From: Desulfosporosinus cupriresistens
GTDB lineage: Bacteria; Bacillota; Desulfitobacteriia; Desulfitobacteriales; Desulfitobacteriaceae
NCBI RefSeq assembly: GCF_001707885.1
Contig: NZ_MASS01000034.1
Span: forward strand, 1-43,531
Reading direction: 5' to 3'
DNA length: 43,531 bases
Shown here: positions 23,519 to 33,474 of the stretch, in pieces
How the letters are laid out: every line of letters begins with the position of its first letter
Position numbering within the stretch: the first letter of the stretch is position 1
Translations under genes and position numbers: made by a program
The notes under the pieces: generated by a model
Database searches by the model: none
Told to the model about the DNA's origin: nothing
Seen by the model: only the letters and a program-made list of their open reading frames with translations

Positions 23519-24619
23519 TTGAACGTTGCAATTATGGGTGCAGGACTATCAGGTTTGGCGTGCGCTATCACCTTAGAAAAGTACGGAGTATCTCCAACTA
23601 TTTTCGAAAAACGCAGTCGAGTTGGTGATCGATTCGTGAACGGCGAGGTACTTATGTCGATTTTCAATAGGCCTATAACTGATGATTACGCTTATCTCTC
23701 CGAAAGCCATGGTATCTTTCTCCAACCTCTAGCCAATATCAGTAAAATGGATTTTTTCTCAGAAAATTGCCAAGCATCTGTAAGCGGTCACTTAGGCTTT
23801 ATAAATTCAAGAGGTAGGGAAGACGAATCGTTTGAATCTCAACTCTCTAGACAGGTCAAATCCGAGATAATTTTTAATTCTATATACACGTATGAAGAAT
23901 TACTTCAAGACTTTACCCATATAATCATGGCTACTGGTGATGCAGCATATGCGCTTAAGATTCAGAATTTCCAAGCCGAACTGACCGTAACTCTAAAAGG
24001 GGCTACAGTTGAAGGAAATTTTGATCGTTACCATGCTGCAACTTGGCTCGATAACAACCTAGCCCCAAAAGGCTATGGATTCTTATTACCCTATTCCGAG
24101 AAAGAAGCTACACTTACAATCGGATATCCAGACTACCCGGAAAATCAATCCTTAAATGTAAAGCCCCTTTGGGATCGATTCTATACGAAGGCCTGCAAGG
24201 ATCTGGATCAGAACCTCAAGATTACTGACCAATTTGAAGTCAACAACTACATAATGGGTCTCTGTGAACATCCCCGTCTTGGTAATACTTTCTTTACAGG
24301 AAACTGTTTTGGTGCTATGATGCCTGCCTTTGGATTTGGTCAATTTTCGTCCATTTTGACTGGAGTATTTGCCGCAAGTGACTTATGCGGAAAGGGGAAA
24401 TACGAAGAATTAGTTAAACCTTTAAGACAGAGTTACCAAAACTCCTTAGTCCTTCGACATGCGATGGAACAATTAGATAATCACAAGTTAGATAACCTAG
24501 TCACCTTTTTAAATAATAAGCTGTCTAATCATTTATTGACCAACCAAAAACTAAACCCATTAAAAATTTTAAGCTACATTTTAAGGCCATTCTTCACAAA
24601 AAATAACACTATAAATTAA
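23519..24619 (+). CDS. FAD-dependent oxidoreductase, geranylgeranyl reductase-like
   Basis: The N-terminal dinucleotide-binding motif VAIMGAGLSGLACAITLEKYG followed by FEKRS identifies an FAD enzyme of the geranylgeranyl reductase / PHBH-like group. A late GNCFGAMMPAFGFGQFSSILTG segment (about residues 261-282) corresponds to the second FAD contact that closes the site in that group. The substrate is unknown: an isoprenoid or another lipid is plausible. The TTG start is used because AAAGGAGG lies 9 bases ahead, and the nearby ATG and GTG codons run straight into stops. It is one of only two plus-strand genes in the window, facing the phosphatase-like gene. Confidence 0.75.
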   Translation: MNVAIMGAGLSGLACAITLEKYGVSPTIFEKRSRVGDRFVNGEVLMSIFNRPITDDYAYLSESHGIFLQPLANISKMDFFSENCQASVSGHLGFINSRGREDESFESQLSRQVKSEIIFNSIYTYEELLQDFTHIIMATGDAAYALKIQNFQAELTVTLKGATVEGNFDRYHAATWLDNNLAPKGYGFLLPYSEKEATLTIGYPDYPENQSLNVKPLWDRFYTKACKDLDQNLKITDQFEVNNYIMGLCEHPRLGNTFFTGNCFGAMMPAFGFGQFSSILTGVFAASDLCGKGKYEELVKPLRQSYQNSLVLRHAMEQLDNHKLDNLVTFLNNKLSNHLLTNQKLNPLKILSYILRPFFTKNNTIN

Positions 24620-24688
24620 ATCATTAAACTATTGCCAAAATAATTTCAACTCTTCTTGTTTGCCTTAGGTCTTTTCCCCATATGTAAT

Positions 24689-26182
24689 TCACTTTATTTG
24701 TGATAACCCAAAATGTTCCATAATCATTGGATACAAATCTATGATGCGTGGATTCTCCAATTTAATCGGCATTCCAGTAACAATCATGGGTACAGTCGAA
24801 TCCTCTTCTTCGAGGGATCCATGGCTCCCCCCACCAGGGTGGATCGGCGCCCCATTGGCTAAATATTCATAACCCGATGCCGCCGAAACGACCACCCTGC
24901 TTCCGCCCCGGGCCTCGAGGGCCGAAACTAAGCGTGTAAACGCATCAGGAAACTTTCCAAACACAATTTCTTGCTCATCCGAAACATAGGCATCGACCAC
25001 GGATAGATCTCCGTCCAAAGTCCAACTTTGGCCATAAACGTCTTGGTAGATACCTGGGCGAGAAAAGAAAAGCTTTTTTTCCGTTCCGCCTTGAAGAACA
25101 CAATAACTATTTTCAGAGACTTTCCAGCAGATCTGAGCGTTGCGCGAATCTTTGCTCAAAATGCTCACGATGTCAGGCAAAATCTCATTTTCTCGTTGGA
25201 GAAGATAAATAAAGGCCATACGTTCATTTGGGCAAATAGCAATCTCTTTATTGCTTTCCCCACTTGCCTCTTCCGTAGCCTTCAAACGTTTAAATGACTT
25301 CAAAGCATAATCTAGATCAATCAGATATTCATTGCCCAGACCAATCGTAGTCTGGGAATGGTCACCCGTAATGATAATCACATTTTCCTCAATGGCTTTT
25401 TCCCAAGAACCAAACTCATTGAGGACCGAAGCAACAAGGTTGTCTGCTCGTTCAATCGAAGGCCCTGTGCGCAAAGGACCGTAGCGGTGAGAATATTTAT
25501 CATTATCGGGGAAATAAACGACCATGAAATCTGGCTGTTTCCTCTCCCGAACAAGTTGGACAGCAATTTTTCCTGAAAAGGCATCATTAAAACCAAAGCG
25601 GTGACGAATCCCTCTCGGGTAAGTAATTGACTTACCCGAGAAAGGCGGATGTATGAGCTCTCCCAGGGTCAATTGAGAAGGGCCAGAGATTTTTTCTTGA
25701 TTAAGGTCAAAACATGTTGCCAAAGCAACTAAGAAAGGAAGTTCAGCACGGTAAGACCGTGCAGCCCGATGCATGAAAAAGTTAATACATCCCGTACTAT
25801 AGCCACCAGCTTCTAGTGCTTCATATAGAGTCGGCGTTTCTGGATTCAGGTGCTCCTCGTTGAGCCTTATTAATAAATTACGCAGGACTTTCTTAGGTCC
25901 TATTTTTAAGACGCTTTGCCAGGTCGCTCCGTAGTCCACTATTTTCCGAATCTCTTCGTTGTACCAGATAAAACCGGGTACCCTATGCTGATCAGGCCAG
26001 GTTCCTGTAATCATGGAACTCGTGGCTACTGGAGTCATGGTTGGAAAAGATGAGACGACGCGTTCCATGCAAGTTCCGTGTTTAGCCAGAAAACGAAGAG
26101 CCGGGGCATTTCCTTCCGACAGAATCCTTGCCAACACCACAGGATGCAGAGAGTCAATCACAAATAAGATTATCTTTTTCAT
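24689..26182 (-). CDS. Alkaline-phosphatase-superfamily phosphodiesterase/pyrophosphatase
   Basis: This 497-residue member of the type I phosphodiesterase/nucleotide pyrophosphatase group has the metal and nucleophile sites FVIDSLHP (Asp9), SSFPTMTPVATSSMITG with the Thr nucleophile, PDNDKYSHRYGP, ITGDHSQTT, and a final GGSHGSLEEEDS with the His ligand. No signal peptide is seen, so it may act in the cytoplasm. Natural substrates of such proteins (nucleotides, phosphonates, phosphoglycans, cofactors) cannot be deduced. It stands between a flavoprotein on the other strand and the universal stress protein. Confidence 0.82.
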   Translation of the reverse strand: MKKIILFVIDSLHPVVLARILSEGNAPALRFLAKHGTCMERVVSSFPTMTPVATSSMITGTWPDQHRVPGFIWYNEEIRKIVDYGATWQSVLKIGPKKVLRNLLIRLNEEHLNPETPTLYEALEAGGYSTGCINFFMHRAARSYRAELPFLVALATCFDLNQEKISGPSQLTLGELIHPPFSGKSITYPRGIRHRFGFNDAFSGKIAVQLVRERKQPDFMVVYFPDNDKYSHRYGPLRTGPSIERADNLVASVLNEFGSWEKAIEENVIIITGDHSQTTIGLGNEYLIDLDYALKSFKRLKATEEASGESNKEIAICPNERMAFIYLLQRENEILPDIVSILSKDSRNAQICWKVSENSYCVLQGGTEKKLFFSRPGIYQDVYGQSWTLDGDLSVVDAYVSDEQEIVFGKFPDAFTRLVSALEARGGSRVVVSAASGYEYLANGAPIHPGGGSHGSLEEEDSTVPMIVTGMPIKLENPRIIDLYPMIMEHFGLSQIK

Positions 26183-26323
26183 GATCGCCCCCCTTCCGAA
26201 ATCTTACTCATTTATAGATTATATTAAAATTAACTTCATAGTGTCACGAATTAAAGAGATGACATAGATCTACTGAAATAGAATCTTCATTTCCAGCAGA
26301 AATTATTATGAATATAGATATAT

Positions 26324-26362
26324 AACAAGGCTAAAAGCAAAATGCTTCCAGCCTTGTTTAAT
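26324..26362 (-). terminator. Terminator of the universal stress protein gene
   Basis: A 9-bp stem AACAAGGCT / AGCCTTGTT, with further internal GAAGCA / TGCTTT pairing, sits just downstream of the usp gene on the minus strand. T-rich flanks lie on both sides. Confidence 0.75.
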
Positions 26363-26395
26363 CTCTGCTACTATATCATTGTACAAAAAGGTAAT

Positions 26396-26818
26396 TTATT
26401 TGGCAATAAGAACCGAACATTTTGCTCCGTGAAGAACGCGCTGACTAACACTTCCTAAGAGGGCACCAGCAATCGCTCCATAACCATGGCTCCCCATAAC
26501 AACCAAATCAATGTTCTCGCTTTCAATCTCACGTAAGATAATGTTTGCTGGTTTCCCTGTCAATTTTTTCTTGGTTAGGGAAATGTCAGTAACATCCATT
26601 CCTTCAAGAGTAGCTTGTATCGCCATCTCACCTGCCTCTTCTAACAAGTCAGACGAAATGAGATCCATATCCAGCTGATTCACATCATACACGAGCGGCT
26701 TGTACATGACAAACAGAAGCTCGACTTCTGAGTGAAATTTCCTAGCGAGTTCCAAGGCATTTTTCAACGCTCTTCGGGAATACTCTGAAGCATCTGTAGC
26801 CACCAAAATTTTCTTCAA
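26396..26818 (-). CDS. Universal stress protein (UspA family)
   Basis: The 140-residue single-domain Usp begins KKILVATDASEYSRRALKNAL and ends with the ATP-binding signature GSHGYGAIAGALLGSVSQRVLHGAKCSVLI (G-x2-G-x9-G-S). This is the ATP-binding MJ0577-like subtype. Such proteins bind ATP and help survival under energy or oxidative stress, but the exact job is usually unknown. It is monocistronic: a terminator follows and the preceding pyrE gene is 179 bases away. GGAGGGG precedes the start ATG. Confidence 0.92.
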   Translation of the reverse strand: MKKILVATDASEYSRRALKNALELARKFHSEVELLFVMYKPLVYDVNQLDMDLISSDLLEEAGEMAIQATLEGMDVTDISLTKKKLTGKPANIILREIESENIDLVVMGSHGYGAIAGALLGSVSQRVLHGAKCSVLIAK

Positions 26819-26997
26819 ATAAACCCCTCCTCCACATTATATCCTTCTCGTTACGTCCTCATGTATGAATACATTCCACACTAACATATTATATCCTTCT
26901 TTTTTTAATGATGATTATAATTTTTCTTCATGATAAATTTATATTAAGAACTAACTGGCCTAATTACTCACTGCAGCTAATACGGGCTTTTTTCCCT

Positions 26998-27603
26998 TTA
27001 GACTTTCCGACTTCCCGGCTTAATGGCGGGGATCCCTTGAGCACACAGCGGGCATTCTTGGGCTTCGAAAGCCTGGATATTCAGCTGAATGATTGAGCTC
27101 TGTGGCAACCCAAAATCTACTGTTCCACCGGTTCGATCAACAAGTACACCAACGCCCACTGAGATCGCCTCAAATTCATGGACCACAGATAGGACCTCAC
27201 GAACGGATCCTCCGGTTGTGATCACATCCTCAACGACCAGCACGCGTTCCCCAGGAGAAAGGGTAAACCCTCTGCGCAAACGCATGATTCCGTTTTCCCG
27301 TTCTGTAAACAAGGCCCGTACTCCTAAAGCCTTAGCGACTTCATGAGCCACTAAAATGCCTCCCATAGCAGGTCCGATAACCGTTTGAATGTCCATGTCA
27401 CGGAACTTTGCAGCCAAGCCCTGTGCTAATATGGCCGCCCGATCCGGGTATTGTAGTACTTGAGCACACTGCATGTACTGAGCGCTGTGTTTTCCTGAAG
27501 TTAAAAGGAAATGCCCGTCCAACAGAGCATTGCTTTTTCTAAACAAATCCAGATAATCTGATGATGTAAGTAACGTTTCCTCTATATTCAATGGTTTTTC
27601 CAT
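26998..27603 (-). CDS. pyrE: Orotate phosphoribosyltransferase
   Basis: This enzyme makes orotidine 5'-phosphate from orotate and PRPP, the fifth step of UMP synthesis. The PRPP loop VLVVEDVITTGGSV is complete, and TSGKHSAQYMQCAQV and PAMGGILVAHEVA are typical of the PyrE group that ends in a Cys-rich tail (EAQECPLCAQGIPAIKPGSRK). The ATG at 27603 follows AAAGGAGAG; a longer frame to 27690 overlaps pyrF and has no support. It is the last gene of the pyr operon, 22 bases after pyrF. Confidence 0.96.
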   Translation of the reverse strand: MEKPLNIEETLLTSSDYLDLFRKSNALLDGHFLLTSGKHSAQYMQCAQVLQYPDRAAILAQGLAAKFRDMDIQTVIGPAMGGILVAHEVAKALGVRALFTERENGIMRLRRGFTLSPGERVLVVEDVITTGGSVREVLSVVHEFEAISVGVGVLVDRTGGTVDFGLPQSSIIQLNIQAFEAQECPLCAQGIPAIKPGSRKV

Positions 27604-27625
27604 TATAATTATTTCTCTCCTTTTC

Positions 27626-28336
27626 TTACCGTACCCAAAGTCGATCCAAAGCCTGACGAGGATCCTCCGCGCGGGTAATCGGCCTCCCAACTACAAGGTA
27701 AGAACTCCCGGCTGCTAAGGCTTCATACGGGGAAAGAACTCGCGCTTGGTCCTGAGCTTCACTCCAAGCCGGGCGGATCCCCGGAGTAACAATCAAAAAA
27801 TTGGGGTCAGTATTCCGACGTATCTCTACAGCTTCCATAGCGGAAGCCACAACTCCGTCGAGTTCTGCCCGTTCAGCAAGTTTGGCGAGTGCTACCACAT
27901 GCTCACGCAGGTTGCGCTGAACCCCCATCTCTTGTCGAAATTGAGCATCTGACATACTTGTTAAGACCGTAACTCCAATCACTTTGGGTACACTTCCCAG
28001 CTTAGTCCCTGCTTCTCGCACAGCATTGGCCGACCTGGCCATCATCTCATAACCACCGCTGCAATGGACATTGATCATGTCAACTCCCCATTGAACGAAT
28101 CCGCTCAACGCCCGTTCGACTGTCGTGGGAATGTCATGAAGCTTCAAGTCTAGAAAGATGGGAAATCCCAAATCTTTAAGTTCACGGATTATTGCTGGAC
28201 CAGAATAGGCGTACAGTTCCATCCCCACTTTAAGCCAGCATTCGCTGCCTTGAAGTGCCTTTGCTAGGGCTAAAGCCTCTTCGCGCCCTTGAACATCAAG
28301 CGCCACCATAACCCGCTTATTCAATGACCTATCCAT
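27626..28336 (-). CDS. pyrF: Orotidine 5'-phosphate decarboxylase
   Basis: The 236-residue TIM-barrel enzyme converts OMP to UMP. The catalytic DLKLHDIP motif (about residues 61-68) holds the Asp/Lys/Asp network. VALDVQ opens the first strand, GVTVLTS and VTPGIRP lie on later strands, and VVGRPIT near residue 219 contacts the phosphate. GGAGGG precedes the ATG. It sits between pyrD and pyrE in the operon order usual for Gram-positive bacteria. Confidence 0.97.
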   Translation of the reverse strand: MDRSLNKRVMVALDVQGREEALALAKALQGSECWLKVGMELYAYSGPAIIRELKDLGFPIFLDLKLHDIPTTVERALSGFVQWGVDMINVHCSGGYEMMARSANAVREAGTKLGSVPKVIGVTVLTSMSDAQFRQEMGVQRNLREHVVALAKLAERAELDGVVASAMEAVEIRRNTDPNFLIVTPGIRPAWSEAQDQARVLSPYEALAAGSSYLVVGRPITRAEDPRQALDRLWVR

Positions 28337-28367
28337 ACGCTATCCCTCCATTTTTAGACTGTCCCTT

Positions 28368-29288
28368 CTAAGAAACATGTGCCAATCCGACTAATTCATG
28401 TACGGAAGCCATTCCCCTTTTAGCGCAGTAGTCTTCGATGCCCTGCAGAATCTCCAACGGAGCTTGGGGATTAACAAAGTTCCCTGTGCCAATGCTAATA
28501 GCCGTTGCACCTGCCAAGATAAATTCCACAGCATCTTGCCACCGGGTGATCCCGCCCATTCCTATGATTGGCAAATCGATGGCTTGCGAAACTTGCCAAA
28601 CCATGCGGACAGCAACCGGACGTATGGCTGGTCCGGAAAGCCCTCCGAACGTATTAGCGAGTACTGGACGTTGTTGATCCAGGTCAATACTCATTCCCAA
28701 AAGCGTGTTGATGAGTGATAGAGCATCAGCTCCCCCACTCTGAACTGCTCGGGCCATTTCCACAATATCCGTGACGTTGGGTGAAAGTTTCGCGATGATC
28801 GGAAGATCCGTAACTGCTTTGACCGCCCCAATCACTTCTTCAGCGCTTTTAGGATCCGTGCCAAAATGCATTCCGCCATGTTTAACATTTGGACAAGAGA
28901 TGTTCACTTCCAATGCGGCTAACCCTGAATCCCGTTGCAATGCCCGGGCCATCTGCACATAATCCTCTAGAGAAAAACCGGAAATATTGGCAATCACCGC
29001 TGTAGGCAATTTTCGCACTCTGGGAAGATAGGATCTCAGAAATTCTTCGAGTCCCGGATTTTCCAACCCAACCGCGTTTAATAAGCCTGCCGGCGTTTCC
29101 ACTAACCGAGGAACTGCATTTCCTAGCCTGGGCTCAGGTGTAAGCCCCTTTAATGTTATGCCCCCTAAAGCATCTACTGGACAATAGGAAGCATACTCCT
29201 CACCAAAGCCATAAGTTCCTGAACACGTCAGGACTGGATTTCTTAGAGTTATTCCTGCTATATGCGTTGTTAGATCAACAGGACACAT
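28368..29288 (-). CDS. pyrD: Dihydroorotate dehydrogenase, catalytic subunit (class 1B)
   Basis: The 306-residue FMN enzyme oxidises dihydroorotate to orotate. It has VNISCPNVKHGG with the catalytic Cys (about residue 131), NTLLGM, and the FMN-phosphate motifs GMGGI and GTGNF. Class 1B forms a complex with PyrK and passes electrons to NAD+, and pyrK lies directly upstream with a 14-base overlap. GAGGAGG is 9 bases before the ATG. Residues 1-12 (CPVDLTTHIAGI) match the family's usual N-terminus. Confidence 0.96.
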   Translation of the reverse strand: MCPVDLTTHIAGITLRNPVLTCSGTYGFGEEYASYCPVDALGGITLKGLTPEPRLGNAVPRLVETPAGLLNAVGLENPGLEEFLRSYLPRVRKLPTAVIANISGFSLEDYVQMARALQRDSGLAALEVNISCPNVKHGGMHFGTDPKSAEEVIGAVKAVTDLPIIAKLSPNVTDIVEMARAVQSGGADALSLINTLLGMSIDLDQQRPVLANTFGGLSGPAIRPVAVRMVWQVSQAIDLPIIGMGGITRWQDAVEFILAGATAISIGTGNFVNPQAPLEILQGIEDYCAKRGMASVHELVGLAHVS

Positions 29289-30126
29289 CCCAGACTACCT
29301 CCTCGCCCCGAAAAACCGGCCCATCCTGACAAACTTTTTTATGAATCAAAGTACCTGCTTCGTCTCTAAGCGTGCATACACAGCCTAAACAGGCTCCAAC
29401 TGCGCATCCCATGCGTTCTTCCAGCGAAACCTCCACAGGGACTCCAGAGGTTCTGCACAATTCTGTAACCGCCTGCATCATCTTTTTCGGACCGCAAGTT
29501 GCGATACTAATCGTTCCTCCAGCTATTGGTTGGTTTTGTTTAGATTGCCCATACAATTGTGATAACCGCTCCTCAACCTGCTCGGTCACCAGACCCTTTT
29601 GCCCAAAGCTTCCATCCAACGTACTAAGATGCAGCGGAATCCCCAGGGTTTTCCACTGGAGAAATCCCGCGCTCTCTAGAAACCTTTGGTGTTCTCCCCC
29701 CCAAAACAAGCGAACTGTCAGTCCCCGAGCAAGGGCGTCTTGGGCTAAGGCATAAAGTGGGAATATCCCGATTCCTCCGGCAACCAACCACAATTCCCCT
29801 TCTTTCGGAACGGAAAAACCTTGCCCTAAGGGCCCCATTATGCTGAGCGTCTCCCCGCAGCGTGCACTTGCTAAGATCTCGGTTCCCCGACCCTGAATCC
29901 GGTAGAGCAAGGTAATTTCGTCTTGATCCGGAGAAATTTGGGCTAAGCTGATAGGCCGCCGCAACAAGGGGTCAAAGGATGAGATCGAGTTGTCCTGAAC
30001 TTGGACAGCTACGAATTGTCCAGGCTTCGCAGTTTTGGCAATCGGTCCTTTTATAACCAAGCGTCGCAGCCTTTGCTCCTTCTCCCCAAAGCATTCATGA
30101 ACAACCACTAGTCCTTCCGTGAGCAT
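29275..30126 (-). CDS. pyrK: Dihydroorotate dehydrogenase electron transfer subunit
   Basis: PyrK carries FAD and a [2Fe-2S] cluster and shuttles electrons from PyrD to NAD+. The FAD-binding LLRRPISLA (about residues 54-62) and the NAD-domain GGIGIFPLYALA are clear. Four cysteines at the end (CAVGACLGCVC, then KVCQDGPVF) are the cluster ligands. The 283 residues are somewhat longer than the usual ~255. It overlaps pyrD. The 173 bases before it contain CGA-rich repeats instead of tightly packed coding sequence. Confidence 0.94.
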   Translation of the reverse strand: MLTEGLVVVHECFGEKEQRLRRLVIKGPIAKTAKPGQFVAVQVQDNSISSFDPLLRRPISLAQISPDQDEITLLYRIQGRGTEILASARCGETLSIMGPLGQGFSVPKEGELWLVAGGIGIFPLYALAQDALARGLTVRLFWGGEHQRFLESAGFLQWKTLGIPLHLSTLDGSFGQKGLVTEQVEERLSQLYGQSKQNQPIAGGTISIATCGPKKMMQAVTELCRTSGVPVEVSLEERMGCAVGACLGCVCTLRDEAGTLIHKKVCQDGPVFRGEEVVWDVSC

Positions 30127-30299
30127 CTCACCCGCACCTTCCCTTACTCGAAGCTCGAGGATCGAAGTTCGATGTTCGAATAGTTCACGAAATACCTATC
30201 GTGATTGCATATCGAATATCTCATATCGAATATCATCTAACCTCTTAATTTAATTTAATTTACTTAAATTTTCCTATTAACGTACCTCGTGCCTCGCTC
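30127..30299 (-). repeat. CGA-rich short-repeat spacer inside the pyr operon
   Basis: Between carB and pyrK lie 173 bases with no gene but with repeated words: ATATCGAATATC twice in tandem 15 bases apart (about 30208-30233), several TTCGA/TCGAA repeats (30150-30180), and an AT tract (TTTAATTTAATTTAA). All other pyr genes are packed within 70 bases of each other, so this is an inserted or expanded spacer. Confidence 0.55.
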
Positions 30300-33200
30300 C
30301 TACAGAGGCAAGAGCCCCGGTGAAATACTTTCCAGCACCTGGAGTAACGCTGCAGCCGTATCAAGACTCGTGAAACACGGGATTCCATGTTCCACGGCCG
30401 CTCTACGAATCGCAAATCCATCACTTTCCTGTATTCGGCCATGAGTTGTTGTATTGACTACATATTGTATTTGCTGCTTGCGTATCCCGTCAATAATTTC
30501 GTTCGAGCCATCATGCAATTTTGCAAGCTGTTCTACTCGAAGCCCCTCGTTCTTTAAATAGTGTGTCGTTCCTTCGGTCGCTAAAAGGCGGAATCCCAGT
30601 TCAGCGAACCGACGAGCAAGGGCTACCCCTTCTGCTTTATCACGATCTGCCAAGGTCACGAACACTGAACCATATGTTGTGAAGGACAAGCCCGCTCCGA
30701 GCAGCGCTTTATAGAGAGCTTTTTCATACGTCCTATCCATTCCCATGACTTCGCCCGTCGATTTCATCTCTGGGCCCAAAGACGGTTCGACCCGCTGAAG
30801 TTTCGAAAAGGAGAAAACTGGTGCTTTGACGGCAACCCGATCACCCGCTGGATAGAGGCCATGGGGAATTTTTATCTCTTCCCATTTTCTGCCTAAGATT
30901 ACTTGAGTTGCCCAGTCTACGATTGGAACTCCAGTGACCTTACTCAGAAAGGGAACGGTCCGGCTGGACCGAGGATTGACCTCAAGAACGAAGAGTTCGT
31001 TCTGATAAATAACATATTGGATATTCAATAAGCCTTTAATTTTTAAAGATCGGGCTAATGATTCAGTCAAAGCAATAATGCGCTCTTGCATACTCACGTC
31101 TAACGTTTGAGGCGGATAGACGGCGATAGAATCTCCGGAATGAACCCCTGCCCGTTCCAAATGTTCCATAATCCCAGGGATAAAAACATTTTCTCCGTCG
31201 GAGATTGCATCGACCTCCACCTCTTTCCCCAGCAGATATTGATCCATCCAGATCTCCTGGTCCGAGGAGGCAGAAAGAGCGCGTCTTACAACGGTCTCTA
31301 ATTCCTTGGCTTCATAGACAATGTCCATGGCTCTTCCACCCAGAACATACGATGGACGAACCACCAAAGGAAATCCGATTTCTTGAGCTACTGTTTGCAC
31401 TTGTTCCATGCTCGTTGCCCCGCCTCCGCGTGGACGTTTGGCCGCTAGTTCTTGCAATACACGGTCAAAGGTTCCCCGCTCCTCGGCCCGGTCAATATCT
31501 TCTACTGCTGTGCCTAAAATCGGGTAGCCGCGCCTCGCCAGGCCACTCGCCAAACCAATGGCCGTCTGCCCTCCGAACTGAACAACGACACCATCGGGTT
31601 GCTCTTTATCCAGAATTGCAGAGACATCTTCTAAGGTCAAGGGTTCAAAATAAAGCCGATCAGCCGTGTCAAAGTCTGTCGAGACTGTCTCAGGATTATT
31701 ATTAATAATAATACTCTCAAACCCGGCTTTGCGCAGAGCCAGCACCGCGTGCACAGAACAATAGTCAAATTCAATCCCCTGCCCAATCCGAATTGGACCA
31801 GACCCTAAAACAACCACTTTAGGTCGCTTATGAACTTCCCCTTCATCTTCAACATCATAGCTGGAATAGAAGTAAGGAGTTGTAGCCTCAAACTCTCCCG
31901 AACAGGTATCGACCATTTTAAATACAGGGCGAATACCATGCTCAATTCTGAACCGATAAACCTCATCTTCCGAGCTTTTCCATAGAGCCGCTATTTCTAG
32001 ATCTGCATAACCTAAGCGTTTAGCACGCAGTAAGGACGCTTTATCCCAAGCTGCTTGTTCTAATAATACCGTATTATCGACAAGACGACGTAAGAAATTT
32101 AGATAAAAAAGGTTCCAGCCCGTCTCTTCAACCAGCCAATCGACTGTCCAGCCTCGTCTTAAGGCTTCTGCAAAAACGAACAGCTGGCGATCATCCGGCT
32201 GCAGGCACTCGGTTTTAAGTTCAGCGTCCGATAGCACTTCCAGCTCCGGAAGTCGGAGCCCGTATGCTTTGATATCTAACGAACGAATCGCTTTGAGCAG
32301 GGCGGTCTCTAAGTTCCGACCAATCCCCATCACTTCTCCGGTCGCCTTCATCTGGGTACCCAAGCGCCGATCTGCCTCAGTAAATTTGTCGAAGGGCCAG
32401 CGGGGGATTTTAACAACGACATAATCTAAGGCCGGCTCGAAACAAGCCGAGGTTTTCTCAGTAACAGCATTTTTAATTTCCGTAAGCGCATAACCTAGTG
32501 CAATTTTGGCTGCGACTTTAGCAATCGGATATCCCGTAGCCTTCGAGGCGAGAGCACTGGAACGGCTTAAACGAGGATTGACCTCGATCACTACGTATTC
32601 GTTGCGTGCGGGGTGCAGAGCAAATTGGACATTGCATCCCCCTTCAATTCCCAGGCCATTCACAATCCGCCGCGACGCACTGCGTAAGGCTTGAACCTCT
32701 CGATCGGTCAAAGTTTGACAAGGCGCTACAACAATACTATCCCCAGTATGCACGCCAACTGGGTCCATGTTTTCCATATGACAAATCGTGATGCAGTTTC
32801 CGGCTCCATCACGTAAAACTTCAAACTCGACTTCCTTCCAGCCGGCCACACTTCGCTCCACTAAGATCTGACCAATCAGGCTGGCCTGCAGGCCGCTTGT
32901 TGCAATTTGTTTCAGCTCTTCAGCATTTTGGACAATTCCTCCCCCGGTTCCTCCCAAGGTGAAGGCCGGCCGCACAATAAGTGGATAGCCCGTTTTTGCA
33001 GCAAATTCAAGCGCCTCTTCAACGTGAGCTACAATCTTACTTTCAGGGATTGGCTCACCTAGCTCCTGCATCAATGCCCGAAAGCTTTCCCGGTCTTCCG
33101 CTTGATCGATACTTTTAAGGGAAGTTCCCATCAAAGTCACTTCGCAGCGCTCCAAGACCCCTCGTTTAGCAAGCTGATAGGCTAGGTTCAGCCCTGTTTG

Positions 33201-33473
33201 CCCACCCATAGTGGGGATTAAGCCATCGGGCCGCTCCCGCTCAATAATCCGTTCCACGGATTCAACCGTCAACGGTTCAATATAGATTCGATCGGCAGTT
33301 TCTCGATCTGTCATAATTGTTGCTGGGTTGGAATTTACAAGAATGACTTCTACCCCTTCTTCGCGCAGAGCTCGACAAGCCTGCGTACCTGCATAGTCAA
33401 ACTCAGCAGCCTGCCCAATGACAATGGGGCCTGATCCAATCACCAGAACCTTTTTCCACTCTTTCTTGGGCAT
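30300..33473 (-). CDS. carB: Carbamoyl-phosphate synthase, large subunit
   Basis: CarB makes carbamoyl phosphate from ammonia (passed from CarA), bicarbonate and two ATP. The 1057 residues show two tandem ATP-grasp halves, each opening with a P-loop-like [19 protein letters not shown] (residue 11 on) and [19 protein letters not shown] (about residue 557), as expected, and a C-terminal methylglyoxal-synthase-like regulatory domain ([14 protein letters not shown]). Length is normal. It starts one base after carA, so the subunits are made together. Confidence 0.97.
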   Translation of the reverse strand: MPKKEWKKVLVIGSGPIVIGQAAEFDYAGTQACRALREEGVEVILVNSNPATIMTDRETADRIYIEPLTVESVERIIERERPDGLIPTMGGQTGLNLAYQLAKRGVLERCEVTLMGTSLKSIDQAEDRESFRALMQELGEPIPESKIVAHVEEALEFAAKTGYPLIVRPAFTLGGTGGGIVQNAEELKQIATSGLQASLIGQILVERSVAGWKEVEFEVLRDGAGNCITICHMENMDPVGVHTGDSIVVAPCQTLTDREVQALRSASRRIVNGLGIEGGCNVQFALHPARNEYVVIEVNPRLSRSSALASKATGYPIAKVAAKIALGYALTEIKNAVTEKTSACFEPALDYVVVKIPRWPFDKFTEADRRLGTQMKATGEVMGIGRNLETALLKAIRSLDIKAYGLRLPELEVLSDAELKTECLQPDDRQLFVFAEALRRGWTVDWLVEETGWNLFYLNFLRRLVDNTVLLEQAAWDKASLLRAKRLGYADLEIAALWKSSEDEVYRFRIEHGIRPVFKMVDTCSGEFEATTPYFYSSYDVEDEGEVHKRPKVVVLGSGPIRIGQGIEFDYCSVHAVLALRKAGFESIIINNNPETVSTDFDTADRLYFEPLTLEDVSAILDKEQPDGVVVQFGGQTAIGLASGLARRGYPILGTAVEDIDRAEERGTFDRVLQELAAKRPRGGGATSMEQVQTVAQEIGFPLVVRPSYVLGGRAMDIVYEAKELETVVRRALSASSDQEIWMDQYLLGKEVEVDAISDGENVFIPGIMEHLERAGVHSGDSIAVYPPQTLDVSMQERIIALTESLARSLKIKGLLNIQYVIYQNELFVLEVNPRSSRTVPFLSKVTGVPIVDWATQVILGRKWEEIKIPHGLYPAGDRVAVKAPVFSFSKLQRVEPSLGPEMKSTGEVMGMDRTYEKALYKALLGAGLSFTTYGSVFVTLADRDKAEGVALARRFAELGFRLLATEGTTHYLKNEGLRVEQLAKLHDGSNEIIDGIRKQQIQYVVNTTTHGRIQESDGFAIRRAAVEHGIPCFTSLDTAAALLQVLESISPGLLPL

Positions 33474-33474
33474 T

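Noticed and set aside
31205..31705. 166-codon open frame on the plus strand opposite carB
   Set aside because: It is an antisense shadow in a G+C-richer gene, Pro/Arg/His-rich and without domain or ribosome site.
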